64,000 bases of DNA, taken from the NCBI RefSeq assembly GCF_030684895.1, contig NZ_JAUXXP010000017.1, forward strand, positions 62,001 through 126,000, written 5' to 3'. Source of the stretch: Pseudomonas sp. (GTDB taxonomy: Bacteria > Pseudomonadota > Gammaproteobacteria > Pseudomonadales > Pseudomonadaceae). Shown piece by piece: positions 36,471 to 45,304 of this stretch. Both the position numbers and the translations under genes were made by a program. The notes under the pieces were generated by a model. It saw only the letters and a list, made by a program, of their open reading frames with translations. It was not told the origin of the DNA and ran no database searches. Numbering within the stretch: position 1 is the stretch's first letter; each line of letters opens with the position of its first letter.

Positions 36471-38120
36471 TTATGCCACCGCCTGCTGCGCGGCCAACTG
36501 TTTGGCCTGCTCACGCAACACAAACTTCTGCACCTTGCCAGTGCTGGTTTTCGGCAGGCTGGTGAACACCACGCAGCCCGGCACTTTGAAACGCGCCATG
36601 CGCTGCTGACAGAAGGCGATAACCTCCTCGGCCGTCAGCTCGGCACCCGGTTTAAGGGTGATAAAGGCGCACGGCGTTTCGCCCCATTTGGCATGGGCCA
36701 TGGCCACCACGGCGGCTTCGAGGATCTGCGGGTGACGGTACAGCACGTCTTCCACCTCAATGGAGGAGATGTTCTCACCGCCGGAAATGATGATGTCCTT
36801 GCTGCGGTCCTTGATTTCCACATAACCGTCGGCATGCCACACCGCCAGGTCGCCGGAGTGGAACCAGCCACCGGCAAAAGCTTCGGCGGTGGCCGACGGG
36901 TTCTTCAGATAGCCCTTCATCACCACATTGCCGCGCATCATGATTTCGCCGATGGTCTGGCCGTCTTTCGGCACCGGCTGCAGGGTATCGGGGTCGGCCA
37001 CCATCAGGCCGTCGAGCAGCGGCGCACGCACGCCCTGGCGGGATTTCAGGCGCGCACGCTGTTCCGGGCTTTCGCTGTCCCACTCACTCTTCCACTCGCA
37101 GGCCACGCTGGGGCCGTAGGTTTCGGTCAGGCCATAGACGTGGGTCACGCGAAACGCCAGGGCTTCCATGGCTTCGATTACCGCAGCGGGTGGTGCGGCG
37201 CCGGCGGTCAATACTTTTACCGGCCGGGTTTTCAGGGCTTTTAGCGCCTCATCGGCGTTGGCCAGCATATTCAGCACGATGGGCGCGCCGCAGAAATGGT
37301 CGACGCCATGCTCGGCAAGCGCCGGGTAGATGGCTTCGGCACGCACATGGCGCAGGCACACGTTGACCCCGACATAGGCGGCCAGCGCCCAGGGGAAGCA
37401 CCAGCCGTTGCAGTGGAACATCGGCAGCGTCCACAGGTACACCGGGAAGCGGCCCATGTCCCAGCACATGGCATTGGACAGCGCATTCAGGTGCGCGCCG
37501 CGATGGTGGTAAACCACGCCCTTGGGGTTGCCGGTGGTGCCGGAGGTGTAATTGAGCGAGATCGCCTGCCATTCGTCGGCGGGCAACTGCCAGGCATAGT
37601 CCGGGTCGCCTTCGGCCAGCAGCGCCTCGTAATCCAGCTGGCCGATCAGCAGTCCCTCGGCATATTCCGTATCATCGATGCCAATCACCAGCGGCGGTTG
37701 CGGCAAATGGCCGACCACGCGCTGCGCCAACTCACCGAATTCCTTGTCCACCAGCAGCACCTTGGCTTCACCGTGCTGCAGGATAAAGGCGATGGCTTCG
37801 GCATCCAGACGGGTGTTGATGGCATTCAGCACCGCGCCGCACATCGGCACGCCAAAATGCGCCTCGAACATCGCCGGGCCGTTGGGCGCGATCACCGCCA
37901 CCGTGTCGCCCAGGCCAATGCCGCGCTGGGCCAGCGCCGAGGCCAGACGAATACTGCGGCTATAGGTTTCGCCCCAGGTCTGGCGCAGGCTGCCGTTAAT
38001 TAGCGCCAGGCGCTGCGGATAGACGCTGGCGGCGCGCTCGAGAAAGCTCAGCGGGCTGAGCGCCTGAAAATTTGCCGCATCGCGGGGCATGCCATATTCG
38101 TAGGGATTGACGCTGTACAT
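36471..38120 (-). CDS. fatty acyl-CoA synthetase (AMP-binding)
   Basis: Activates a fatty or related acid to acyl-CoA through an acyl-AMP. 549 residues. The AMP-binding loop YTSGTTGNPKGVVYHHRG (about 185), VYGLTETYGP (about 325), GWFHSGDLAVWHADGYVEIKD (about 420-440) and the C-terminal lysine region STGKVQKFVLRE are intact. Its overall form is like the medium/long-chain FadD-like enzymes of pseudomonads; the chain length cannot be read from sequence. It is divergent from fabY across a 243-base gap, and fbpA downstream has its own promoter. Confidence 0.9.
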   Translation of the reverse strand: MYSVNPYEYGMPRDAANFQALSPLSFLERAASVYPQRLALINGSLRQTWGETYSRSIRLASALAQRGIGLGDTVAVIAPNGPAMFEAHFGVPMCGAVLNAINTRLDAEAIAFILQHGEAKVLLVDKEFGELAQRVVGHLPQPPLVIGIDDTEYAEGLLIGQLDYEALLAEGDPDYAWQLPADEWQAISLNYTSGTTGNPKGVVYHHRGAHLNALSNAMCWDMGRFPVYLWTLPMFHCNGWCFPWALAAYVGVNVCLRHVRAEAIYPALAEHGVDHFCGAPIVLNMLANADEALKALKTRPVKVLTAGAAPPAAVIEAMEALAFRVTHVYGLTETYGPSVACEWKSEWDSESPEQRARLKSRQGVRAPLLDGLMVADPDTLQPVPKDGQTIGEIMMRGNVVMKGYLKNPSATAEAFAGGWFHSGDLAVWHADGYVEIKDRSKDIIISGGENISSIEVEDVLYRHPQILEAAVVAMAHAKWGETPCAFITLKPGAELTAEEVIAFCQQRMARFKVPGCVVFTSLPKTSTGKVQKFVLREQAKQLAAQQAVA

Positions 38121-38363
38121 TGTTGTTCTCCAGCTGGGCCGTTGTGCGCAGAAACCATAACAGCCGTGTGGTTTTAGCGATGCGCGACCTTGGTCGAAAC
38201 CGTGACTTGCAAGTCAGCAATCACGTCAGCATAGGCATCCGAACAGCCATGCTGGTCGCTTGATCGCGGCGTAGTAACCGCCGCAGAGCGATTCGGCCTG
38301 TGTGACAAGCCTCCATAGCTTTATCTCGGCTTGTCTGGCGTTATCTTTTCAAGGAGTTATCGA

Positions 38364-40274
38364 GTGACCTCACGCTTACCTGTGATCGTTGGTTTTGGTG
38401 GCTATAACGCGGCTGGGCGCAGCTCCTTCCACCATGGTTTCCGCCGTACCGTTATCGAGTCCATGGACACCCCCGCGCGCCAGCAGACCCTGGCCGGCCT
38501 GGCGGTGATGATGAAGCTGATCAAGGTAGTCGACGGCGGCTATCAGGATGACGCCGGCAATGCCTTGAGCCTGGCCGAGATCGACGCTCGCTTCGCCGAG
38601 CAGATTCTTGCCTCGACCCTGGTGCGCCGCATCGGAAAACAGCACCTGGATGTCGACGCCGCACACTGGCAGAAGACCATCGACATCAGCGCCACCGCCG
38701 GCCAGCCGCTGAGTTTTATTACCCTGCGTAAACACCTGCCCGAACCGCTGCCATCTGACTGGACGGTGGACGAGCTGAACGCCAGCGAAGTGCTGGTGAC
38801 CCTGCACGACAACTGCGAATTCAAGGTCGACAGCTACCGCGCCCTGCCGGTGAAATCCGCCGGGCAGCTGCCTACTGGCTTCGAGCCGAGCGAGCTGTAC
38901 AACGCGCGCTTCCACCCGCGTGGCCTGGCCATGACCATTGTCGGCGTCACCGATGCGCTGCGTGCCACCGGTATTGAGTGGCAGACCATCATGCAGCACG
39001 TGGCACCGGATGAAGTCGCGGTGTTTGCTGGCAGCATCATGAGCCAGCTCGACGAAAACGGCTTCGGCGGACTGATGCAGTCACGCCTCAAAGGTGGGCG
39101 CGTCACCGCCAAGCAGCTGGCCCTGGGCCTCAACACCATGCCGGCGGACTTTATCAACGCCTATGTGCTGGGCAGCGTCGGCACCACCGGCAGCGTCACC
39201 GGCGCCTGCGCCACCTTCCTCTACAACCTGCAGAAAGGCATCGAGCTGATCAATTCGGGCAAGGCGCGGGTGGCCATCGTCGGCAACAGCGAAGCGCCGA
39301 TCAATCAGGAATGCATCGAGGGTTACGGCGCCATGGGCGCCCTGGCCACCGAAGATGGCCTGCGGCAGATAGAAGGGAAAGAGACCGTCGACTTCCGCCG
39401 CGCCAGCCGCCCGTTTGGCGAGAACTGTGGCTTTACCCTGGCCGAAGCCTGCCAGTTCGTGGTGCTGATGGACGACGAGCTGGCCCTGGAACTGGGCGCG
39501 GATATCCACGGCGCGGTGCCGGATGTGTTTATCAACGCCGACGGCTTCAAGAAATCCATTTCCGCCCCCGGCCCTGGCAACTACCTGACCGTGGCCAAGG
39601 CCGTGGCCAGCGCCGTGCAACTGTTGGGCATCGACTCAGTGCGTGAGCGCAGCTTTGTGCATGCCCACGGCTCCAGCACGCCAGCCAACCGGGTGACCGA
39701 GTCGGAAATTCTCGACCGCATCGCCAGCGCCTTCGCCATCAAGCAGTGGCCGGTCACAGCAGTGAAAGCCTTTGTCGGCCACTCCCTGGCCACCGCCAGT
39801 GGTGATCAGCTGATCTCCGCTCTGGGCAGCTTCAAGTACGGCATCATTCCGGGGATCAAAACCATTGATGCAGTGGCCGAAGACGTGCACCAGCAGCACC
39901 TAAGCTTTGCCACCGCCGACCGCACCCGCGCACCCGAACAACTGGACCTGTGCGTGATCAACTCCAAGGGCTTTGGCGGCAACAACGCCAGCGCCCTGCT
40001 GCTGGCCCCGCATGTGGCCGAACGCATGCTGCGCAAGCGCCATGGCGAAGCGGCCTTTGCTGCCTACCTGCAACGCCGCGAAGCCACCCGCACTGCTGCT
40101 CAGGCCTACGACGCGCAAGCGCTGCTGGGTGATCTGGGGATTATCTACAACTTCGGCAACGACCTGATCGACGACCAGCAGATCGAGATCAACTGCGAGC
40201 AGATCAAGGTGCCGGGCTTTGCCCAACCGCTGGTGTTCAAGAAGGATGAGCGCTACGGCGATATGCTCGAGTAA
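38364..40274 (+). CDS. fabY: beta-ketoacyl-ACP synthase FabY
   Basis: 636 residues from GTG 38364 (VTSRLPVIVGFGGYNAAGRSS), with AAGGAG upstream; the longer frame from 38331 is not favoured. This long, unusual ketoacyl synthase matches the P. aeruginosa enzyme (PA5174), which condenses acetyl-CoA with malonyl-ACP to start fatty acid synthesis in place of FabH. The thiolase-fold catalytic triad is visible: Cys282 in TGACATFL, His in VHAHGSSTP, and His in FVGHSLATASGDQ. The N-terminal 160 residues are an extension absent from FabB/FabF. It is a single-gene unit; cysQ converges on it. Confidence 0.93.
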   Translation: MTSRLPVIVGFGGYNAAGRSSFHHGFRRTVIESMDTPARQQTLAGLAVMMKLIKVVDGGYQDDAGNALSLAEIDARFAEQILASTLVRRIGKQHLDVDAAHWQKTIDISATAGQPLSFITLRKHLPEPLPSDWTVDELNASEVLVTLHDNCEFKVDSYRALPVKSAGQLPTGFEPSELYNARFHPRGLAMTIVGVTDALRATGIEWQTIMQHVAPDEVAVFAGSIMSQLDENGFGGLMQSRLKGGRVTAKQLALGLNTMPADFINAYVLGSVGTTGSVTGACATFLYNLQKGIELINSGKARVAIVGNSEAPINQECIEGYGAMGALATEDGLRQIEGKETVDFRRASRPFGENCGFTLAEACQFVVLMDDELALELGADIHGAVPDVFINADGFKKSISAPGPGNYLTVAKAVASAVQLLGIDSVRERSFVHAHGSSTPANRVTESEILDRIASAFAIKQWPVTAVKAFVGHSLATASGDQLISALGSFKYGIIPGIKTIDAVAEDVHQQHLSFATADRTRAPEQLDLCVINSKGFGGNNASALLLAPHVAERMLRKRHGEAAFAAYLQRREATRTAAQAYDAQALLGDLGIIYNFGNDLIDDQQIEINCEQIKVPGFAQPLVFKKDERYGDMLE

Positions 40275-40301
40275 GCCAAGCCATCGCCGAATACTCCGCG
40301 A

Positions 40302-40421
40302 CGTAGCCCGGATGCAATCCGGGGCTTCTGTGGCTTTATCCCCGGATTACATCCGGGCTACGGGCTGCTATAGCGCCGCGATTTGTGGGAGGGGCTTTAG
40401 CCGCGATTGTGCCTGCCCACA
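40302..40421. repeat. two adjacent REP-like elements
   Basis: The first (40302-40362) has arms CGTAGCCCGGATGCAATCCG and its counterpart CCGGATTACATCCGGGCTACG's complement; it is the same family as 22902-22982. The second (about 40384-40421) begins TGTGGGAGGGGCTTTAGCCG and ends GCCCACA, a degenerate form of the family at 42648-42696 and 50682-50741. They lie between the converging fabY and cysQ genes. Confidence 0.75.
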
Positions 40422-40437
40422 ACGCTAGACTCGTCGC

Positions 40438-41271
40438 TTAATCCAGCGCGCGGGCCAGCTGAATCAGCTCGGTGCGCCATGCGGCCGCCGCTGGCAGCGC
40501 CAGAAAATACGGATTAAGCAACGACTCACGCGCTTCATAGGTCAGCGCCTCGCCCTTGAGCGTCAGCACCTCGCCGCCCGCCCCTTCCAATACGCCCTGC
40601 GCCGCTGCGGTGTCCCACTGCGAGGTCGGAGCCAAACGCGGGTAGCAATCGGCATTGCCCTCGGCCAGCTGACAGAACTTCAGCGAACTGCCAACATTGG
40701 CCAGCTGCAGATCACCAAAGCGCTCGCTCAACCCGGCCAGCAACGCCTCCTGCGCCGGGCTGGAATGGCGACGACTGGCGACCAGGGTAAAAGCCTCCTG
40801 CGGAGCCAGGCGCACACTGATTTCCTCGCTGACACCCGCCGCATCGGCGCGCCAGGCACCCAGCCCTGCGCCGCCGTAATAGCACAGGCCGGTGGCCGGA
40901 ATACCGACCACGCCAAATACCACGCGGCCTTGCTCGATCAGCGCGACGTTGACGGTGAACTCCTCGCTGCCGGCGATAAATTCCTTGGTGCCATCCAGCG
41001 GATCGACCAGCCACCAGCGGCTCCACTGCCCGCGCTCGCTCAGGGCAATATCGGCCGCCTCTTCAGAAAGCACCGGGATATCTGGGACGAGGGCCAGCAG
41101 GCCGTCATTAAGAATGTGGTGCGCGGCCATATCGGCGGCGGTCACCGGCGAGGCATCGGCTTTTTCATTCACCGTCACATCGGCGCGCCAGTACGGCAGA
41201 GTCGCCGCGCCGGCCTGACGCACCAGTTCGATGACTGCAGGAATCAGCGGATGGCTCATGGTTTGGCTCAT
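40438..41271 (-). CDS. cysQ: 3'(2'),5'-bisphosphate nucleotidase
   Basis: Hydrolyses PAP (3'-phosphoadenosine 5'-phosphate) to AMP, keeping sulfate assimilation running; Mg2+-dependent and Li+-sensitive in the family. 277 residues of the inositol-monophosphatase fold: metal-site motif WLVDPLDGTKEFI (about 87-99), SEEAADI upstream, and the C-terminal SQWDTAAAQGVLEGAGG. The ATG at 41271 overlaps the nudE stop (ATGA), so the two are translationally coupled. A second Met five codons in (MSHPLIPAV) is an alternative start. Confidence 0.96.
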   Translation of the reverse strand: MSQTMSHPLIPAVIELVRQAGAATLPYWRADVTVNEKADASPVTAADMAAHHILNDGLLALVPDIPVLSEEAADIALSERGQWSRWWLVDPLDGTKEFIAGSEEFTVNVALIEQGRVVFGVVGIPATGLCYYGGAGLGAWRADAAGVSEEISVRLAPQEAFTLVASRRHSSPAQEALLAGLSERFGDLQLANVGSSLKFCQLAEGNADCYPRLAPTSQWDTAAAQGVLEGAGGEVLTLKGEALTYEARESLLNPYFLALPAAAAWRTELIQLARALD

Positions 41272-41834
41272 ACCTTGAAAACCCCACGCTGAGTCAGCAC
41301 ATCACGGGCCAGGTACAACGCCGCCAGGGCGCGACCTTCGGTAAATTGCGGATGCTGAATCAGGCTCGACAGCTCGCGCAGGCTGGTCTGATCGACGCGC
41401 ATTGGCTCCGGCTCATCGCCCGGCAGGCGTTCTTCATATAAATCCGAGGCCAGCACCACCTGAATCTTCTGGCTCATATAGCCCGGCGACAGGCTCAGCT
41501 CGGCCAACAGTTCAAGCTTGCGCGCGCCAAAGCCGGCCTCTTCTTTCAGCTCACGATTGGCCGCGTCCAGCACGTCCTCACCCGGCTCGATCAGCCCTTT
41601 GGGTAGCGATAGCTGGTAATCATCGGTGCCGCCGCAATATTCCTCGACCAGCAGCGCGTGCTCGTCATCGACCATCGCCACCACCATCACTGCGCCATAA
41701 CCTGCGCCCTTGCCCACCAGCCGCTCATAGGTGCGCTCCACGCCATTGCTGAAGCGCAGCTGCAGCTCCTCGACACGGAACAGGCGGCTGCTGGCGACGA
41801 TTTCGCGGGCGAGTACGCTGGGTTTCTGACGCAT
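41268..41834 (-). CDS. nudE: ADP compounds hydrolase NudE
   Basis: Nudix hydrolase for ADP-ribose, NADH and diadenosine polyphosphates. 188 residues from ATG 41834 (MRQKPSVLAREIVASSRLF), with AGGAG seven bases before it; the 32-codon extension upstream is unlikely. The Nudix box GLIEPGEDVLDAANRELKEE followed by AGFG is intact, and LSLSPGYMSQ is the usual NudE follow-on. It is coupled to cysQ by overlap; the two both remove phosphoadenosine-type metabolites. The order nudE-cysQ is conserved in pseudomonads. Confidence 0.94.
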   Translation of the reverse strand: MRQKPSVLAREIVASSRLFRVEELQLRFSNGVERTYERLVGKGAGYGAVMVVAMVDDEHALLVEEYCGGTDDYQLSLPKGLIEPGEDVLDAANRELKEEAGFGARKLELLAELSLSPGYMSQKIQVVLASDLYEERLPGDEPEPMRVDQTSLRELSSLIQHPQFTEGRALAALYLARDVLTQRGVFKV

Positions 41835-41967
41835 GGGACGGCTCCTGGGCAGGACATAGCGGGTTATCATAACGCGGCTTTTCCTATTATCTGCGTAGGA
41901 GATTGCGCGATCACGACGCCGGTGGCGCAAATCGCGACGCCCTGCGCATCAGCCCGAAGAACTGCGC

Positions 41968-42642
41968 ATGCCCTCCTTGCCCTGGAACGCCATCGACACC
42001 GTCCTGCTGGATATGGACGGCACTCTGCTCGACCTGCACTTCGACAACCACTTCTGGTTGCAGCACCTGCCGCAGCGCTACGCCGAGCATCACGGCGTCA
42101 GCCGCGCGCTGGCCGAAGCTGAACTGCTGCCGCTGTTTCGCGAGCACGCCGGCACCCTCAACTGGTACTGCACGGATTTCTGGAGCCGCGAACTGAAGCT
42201 GTCGATCCGCGACCTCAAGCGTGAAGTGGCGCATCTGATCGCCCTGCGCCCGGACGCCGACACCTTTATCCAGGCCCTGCGCCAAGCCGGCAAGCAGGTG
42301 GTGCTGATCACCAACGCGCACCGCGACTCGCTGTCATTGAAGCTGGAACGCATCGAGCTGGCGCCCTACTTCGACAGACTGATCAGCTCCCACGACTATG
42401 GCTTCCCCAAGGAAGACCAGCAGTTCTGGCATGCCCTGCAGCAGGACATCAGCTTCATGCCTGCGCGCAGCCTGTTTATTGATGACAGCCTGCCAATCCT
42501 GCGCAGCGCCGGACGTTTTGGCATCGGCCACCTGCTCGCCGTACGCCAGCCAGACAGCCAGGCGGGGCCGAAGGACACCGAGGAGTTTGCTGCGGTGGAG
42601 GATTACCGGGAGTTGCTGCGCGACCTTAAGGGGAACGACTGA
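41968..42642 (+). CDS. yrfG: GMP/IMP nucleotidase (YrfG-like HAD hydrolase)
   Basis: 224 residues. HAD motif I VLLDMDGTLLDLHFDNHFW (about 12-30) with Asp15/Asp17, motif II VLITNAHRDS, Lys in YGFPKEDQQFW and motif IV LFIDDSLPIL. The length and the DNHFWLQHLP stretch are characteristic of YrfG, which dephosphorylates GMP and IMP in E. coli. It is divergent from nudE, with a 133-base gap between, and converges on the LysM gene across a REP-like repeat. Confidence 0.92.
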   Translation: MPSLPWNAIDTVLLDMDGTLLDLHFDNHFWLQHLPQRYAEHHGVSRALAEAELLPLFREHAGTLNWYCTDFWSRELKLSIRDLKREVAHLIALRPDADTFIQALRQAGKQVVLITNAHRDSLSLKLERIELAPYFDRLISSHDYGFPKEDQQFWHALQQDISFMPARSLFIDDSLPILRSAGRFGIGHLLAVRQPDSQAGPKDTEEFAAVEDYRELLRDLKGND

Positions 42643-42647
42643 TGATT

Positions 42648-42696
42648 TGTGGGAGGGGCTTTAGCCGCGACGGTCGCCGCTGAAGCGCCTCCCACA
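42648..42696. repeat. REP-like inverted repeat
   Basis: TGTGGGAGGGGCTTTAGCCG at the left and its imperfect complement GCCGCTGAAGCGCCTCCCACA's core at the right lie between the converging yrfG and LysM genes. It belongs to the same family as 50682-50741. Confidence 0.8.
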
Positions 42697-42704
42697 GGTG
42701 TCAC

Positions 42705-43142
42705 CTACTCGGGAATACGCAGCACCTGGCCCGGATAGATCTTGTCCGGATGGCTGAGCATCGGCTTGTTGGCTTCAAAGATTTTCGGGTAGGCATTGGC
42801 GTTGCCGTATTCGGCCTTGGCAATCGCGCTCAGGGTGTCGCCTTTCTTCACCGTGACAAAGCGCGCCGCCGGGGCCGGCGTAGTCACGCTGATATGGTCT
42901 TCCACTTCGGCCACGCCAGCGACGTTACCCAGGGCCAGGAGGATTTTCTCCTTCTCTTCCTGGCTGGCCACCTCGCCACGGACGATGACTTTTTCACCCT
43001 CAACACTCACCTGAATAGCCGGGTTACCCAAGCCCACCTTGGCGACATGCGCGGTCAATGACTCGGCCGCTTGGACCTCCTGGCCGACCAGTGATTCCCA
43101 GAGCTTGGTACCGGCTTCTTTAACAAAGGCAAACAGACTCAT
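42705..43142 (-). CDS. kbp: BON-LysM protein, Kbp/YgaU-like potassium-binding protein
   Basis: 145 residues from ATG 43142 (MSLFAFVKEAGTKLWESL), which has AGAGGAA upstream; the frame continues upstream without a real start. A short N-terminal helix, a BON domain (about 25-85; IQVSVEGEKVIVRGEVASQ) and a C-terminal LysM domain (about 93-145; VKKGDTLSAIAKAEYGNAN). No signal peptide is present, consistent with cytosolic Kbp of E. coli, which binds K+. The family fit is strong; the K+-binding role is inferred from E. coli. Confidence 0.9.
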   Translation of the reverse strand: MSLFAFVKEAGTKLWESLVGQEVQAAESLTAHVAKVGLGNPAIQVSVEGEKVIVRGEVASQEEKEKILLALGNVAGVAEVEDHISVTTPAPAARFVTVKKGDTLSAIAKAEYGNANAYPKIFEANKPMLSHPDKIYPGQVLRIPE

Positions 43143-43296
43143 AAGGCTTCCTCTTGATTCCTTGGAAAGGGGGCCGAGCGACGCCGCTCGGAGCCAGAAG
43201 TCTAGACCCTGATTCGTGACAAAGGTGCCAGGCCCGGCGCTGTCGCTGCAGGCCGCGTCATAGGCCGTATTCGGCTCAAGAAAGCACTCCACTGCC

Positions 43297-43305
43297 TGCT
43301 AGAAT
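43297..43305 (+). promoter_or_regulatory. candidate extended -10 promoter of the LysR gene
   Basis: TGCTAGAAT (TG at 43297-43298, hexamer 43300-43305), 31 bases before the ATG. It is identical, with its flanks, to the candidate ilvD promoter at 1446-1454. No clear -35 is visible. Confidence 0.4.
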
Positions 43306-43335
43306 CGGCAAAAACCAGGGCGTTGAAGGATCATC

Positions 43336-44223
43336 ATGGACATCAAGCAGCTGAAGTTCCTTATCGCCCTGGATGAAACCCGCCACTTCGGCCAGGCCGC
43401 CGCGCGTTGCCATATCACCCAGCCGACCCTGTCGATGCGCCTGCGCCAGCTGGAAGACGAGCTAGGCCTGGAACTGGTGCATCGCGGTCAGCGCTTCGAG
43501 GGGTTCAGTGCCGAGGGCGAGCGTATTCTGGCCTGGGCCCGCAGCCTGATGGCCGCGCACGACGGTCTGTATGCGGAAGCGGCCGCCTGCCGTGGCCAGC
43601 TGGTCGGCACCCTGCGCCTGGGTGTGGTGCCGCTGGCTGGCTTCGATCCAATGCGCCTGGTGCAGTTTTTCGCCGAGCAGCATGCCGGGCTGCGCTTTCA
43701 GCTGTTTGCCCTGAGCAGCGAGGAGATTCTCGAACGCCTGGGGCGCAATCAGCTCGACCTTGGCCTGTCCTACCTCGACCGCCTTAACCCTGAGCATTTC
43801 GACAGCCTGGAGCTGGCCGAAACCCGCATGGGCCTGCTGTATGACCGCCGGCACTTCCAGTTCACCCGCCCGGCTCTGCGTTGGGAAAGCCTGATCGATC
43901 TGCCGTTGGGCCTGCTCTCGGCTGGCATGCATTTCCGTCAATCGATTGACCACAGCTTCCGCTCGCGTGGCTTAACGCCCAGCCCACGCCTGGAAACCGA
44001 TGCCGTGCATCAATTGCTGCAAGCGGTCAGCGCCGGTTTGTGTTGCGCGATCATGCCGCTCAACAGCGGCCTGGCGGAATTCACCGAGCACCTGGCGCTG
44101 ACGCCCATCGAGGACGCACACACACTCGCCCCGCTTGGCCTGATCCTGCGCCGCAGTGCGCCGCGCTCGGCCCTGGCCGAAGCCTGCTTTGCCGAAGCCC
44201 AGCAGTTTCTCGCGGGGCGATAG
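43336..44223 (+). CDS. LysR-family transcriptional regulator (OxyR/CynR-like size)
   Basis: 295 residues. The N-terminal winged helix-turn-helix (1-60) has QAAARCHITQPTLSMRLRQLEDELG as core; the rest is the two-lobed effector domain (about 88-295). The OxyR redox cysteines are not positioned as in OxyR; the pair in SAGLCCAIMP is different, so this is a generic LysR. In P. aeruginosa the equivalent gene lies directly before fdhD; here a two-gene insert separates them. It may control the fdhD oxidoreductase genes or the divergent LysM gene, but that is inference from position. Confidence 0.9.
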   Translation: MDIKQLKFLIALDETRHFGQAAARCHITQPTLSMRLRQLEDELGLELVHRGQRFEGFSAEGERILAWARSLMAAHDGLYAEAAACRGQLVGTLRLGVVPLAGFDPMRLVQFFAEQHAGLRFQLFALSSEEILERLGRNQLDLGLSYLDRLNPEHFDSLELAETRMGLLYDRRHFQFTRPALRWESLIDLPLGLLSAGMHFRQSIDHSFRSRGLTPSPRLETDAVHQLLQAVSAGLCCAIMPLNSGLAEFTEHLALTPIEDAHTLAPLGLILRRSAPRSALAEACFAEAQQFLAGR

Positions 44224-44332
44224 CCGCTACCGCTCTAGGCGCAGGCCCTGGACTGTCTTTTCTTTGAGGGGTGAACACATCGCCTGAAAAGGCAGATCGA
44301 CTTTTCCAGAGCCGCCCCAACGTCTTTCGAGG

Positions 44333-44348
44333 TGGCACTTTGCCTGCA
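44333..44348 (+). promoter_or_regulatory. candidate sigma54 (-24/-12) promoter
   Basis: TGGCACTTTGCCTGCA has GG (44334-44335) and GC (44346-44347) exactly ten bases apart and the consensus TGGCAC. The -12 half reads CTGC rather than TTGC. It lies about 130 bases before the beta-barrel gene at 44482, in an otherwise empty 258-base gap. No enhancer-binding regulator is nearby. Confidence 0.4.
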
Positions 44349-44481
44349 ACAGAAAACTGCCTAGGATGGCTTACCGATTACCGAAAAAACGATGGTGGGC
44401 TTCCAGCCTGAGCGTTTCTCCGGACCGGCCTTGCGGTGTTGCACAAGAACCTGGCCTGACAATAATTAGGAATCTGCCTTG

Positions 44482-45288
44482 ATGAGACTCAAGATCTGCC
44501 TGGCTGTAGCGTGCGCGGCGGGGAGCGCACACGTTCATGCGGACGACTGGTCGGCGAATGTCGGCCTGAAGTTTTCCGAAACCAAATCGACCCTGGACTC
44601 GAATCCGAGTGACGGGCGCTCGACCTACCTCAATGCGTCGCTCACTCGACGGCTTGATGCGAAAACGCAGCTTGGCGGCAGCATCAGCCTTGGAGAAAGC
44701 AAAACCAATGCTGATCTCAACCGCGGCCGCTTCTCCAACGATGCAACGTCGGTGGCCGTGTTCGGCGTGCGTGAGATCGGCTCACTGCGTTTTCTCGACC
44801 TGTCGCTTGGTTACGGCAAAGTGATGCTCGATGGTGATTACCGCAACGCTGGAGTGCCCGTCGACTTCGACACCGACACCAATTTCTGGACAGTCGGCGT
44901 AGGTATCACCCAGGCCTTTTTGCTGTCTCCAACGCTGTCAGCAACCTTGAACGGTCGCCTCAGCCATTCACGTAGCAACAGCGACGCCTATCGGGACAGT
45001 ACGCCGACCCGGCATGGTTCGGACAGTTCAGCACGAACCCAAGCCTCATTTGGTGGTGGCTTGAACTGGCGACTGGGCGCATGGTCACCATCGGCCGGGA
45101 TTGCCTATAACCGCGCCAATCAGAACCTGACTCGCAATGTCGACGACAAGGACTATTTCACCGTCAATCTTGGCGTGGCCTACGCGCTCACGCCCAAGAC
45201 CCGCTTGAACCTTGGCTATGCCGGCGTCGCCGGAAAATCGCAAAGCCGGGAAAACAGCCTCCTGACATCGATCAGCACGTCGTTCTAA
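44482..45288 (+). CDS. outer-membrane beta-barrel protein, autotransporter-barrel-like
   Basis: 268 residues from ATG 44482 with AGGAA upstream; a TTG just before is ignored. A signal peptide (ICLAVACAAGSAHVHA) is followed by about ten to twelve amphipathic beta strands with alternating aromatic and polar residues (for example STYLNASLTRRLDAKTQLGG, FWTVGVGITQAFLL), ending in ISTSF. The terminal Phe is the BAM recognition signal. It has no passenger domain. Codon use is a little less G+C-biased than in the flanking genes. The next gene follows after 16 bases, and the pair has its own terminator, so it looks like an inserted unit. Function unknown. Confidence 0.8.
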   Translation: MRLKICLAVACAAGSAHVHADDWSANVGLKFSETKSTLDSNPSDGRSTYLNASLTRRLDAKTQLGGSISLGESKTNADLNRGRFSNDATSVAVFGVREIGSLRFLDLSLGYGKVMLDGDYRNAGVPVDFDTDTNFWTVGVGITQAFLLSPTLSATLNGRLSHSRSNSDAYRDSTPTRHGSDSSARTQASFGGGLNWRLGAWSPSAGIAYNRANQNLTRNVDDKDYFTVNLGVAYALTPKTRLNLGYAGVAGKSQSRENSLLTSISTSF

Positions 45289-45304
45289 TTCGAGGGCTCC
45301 ACTT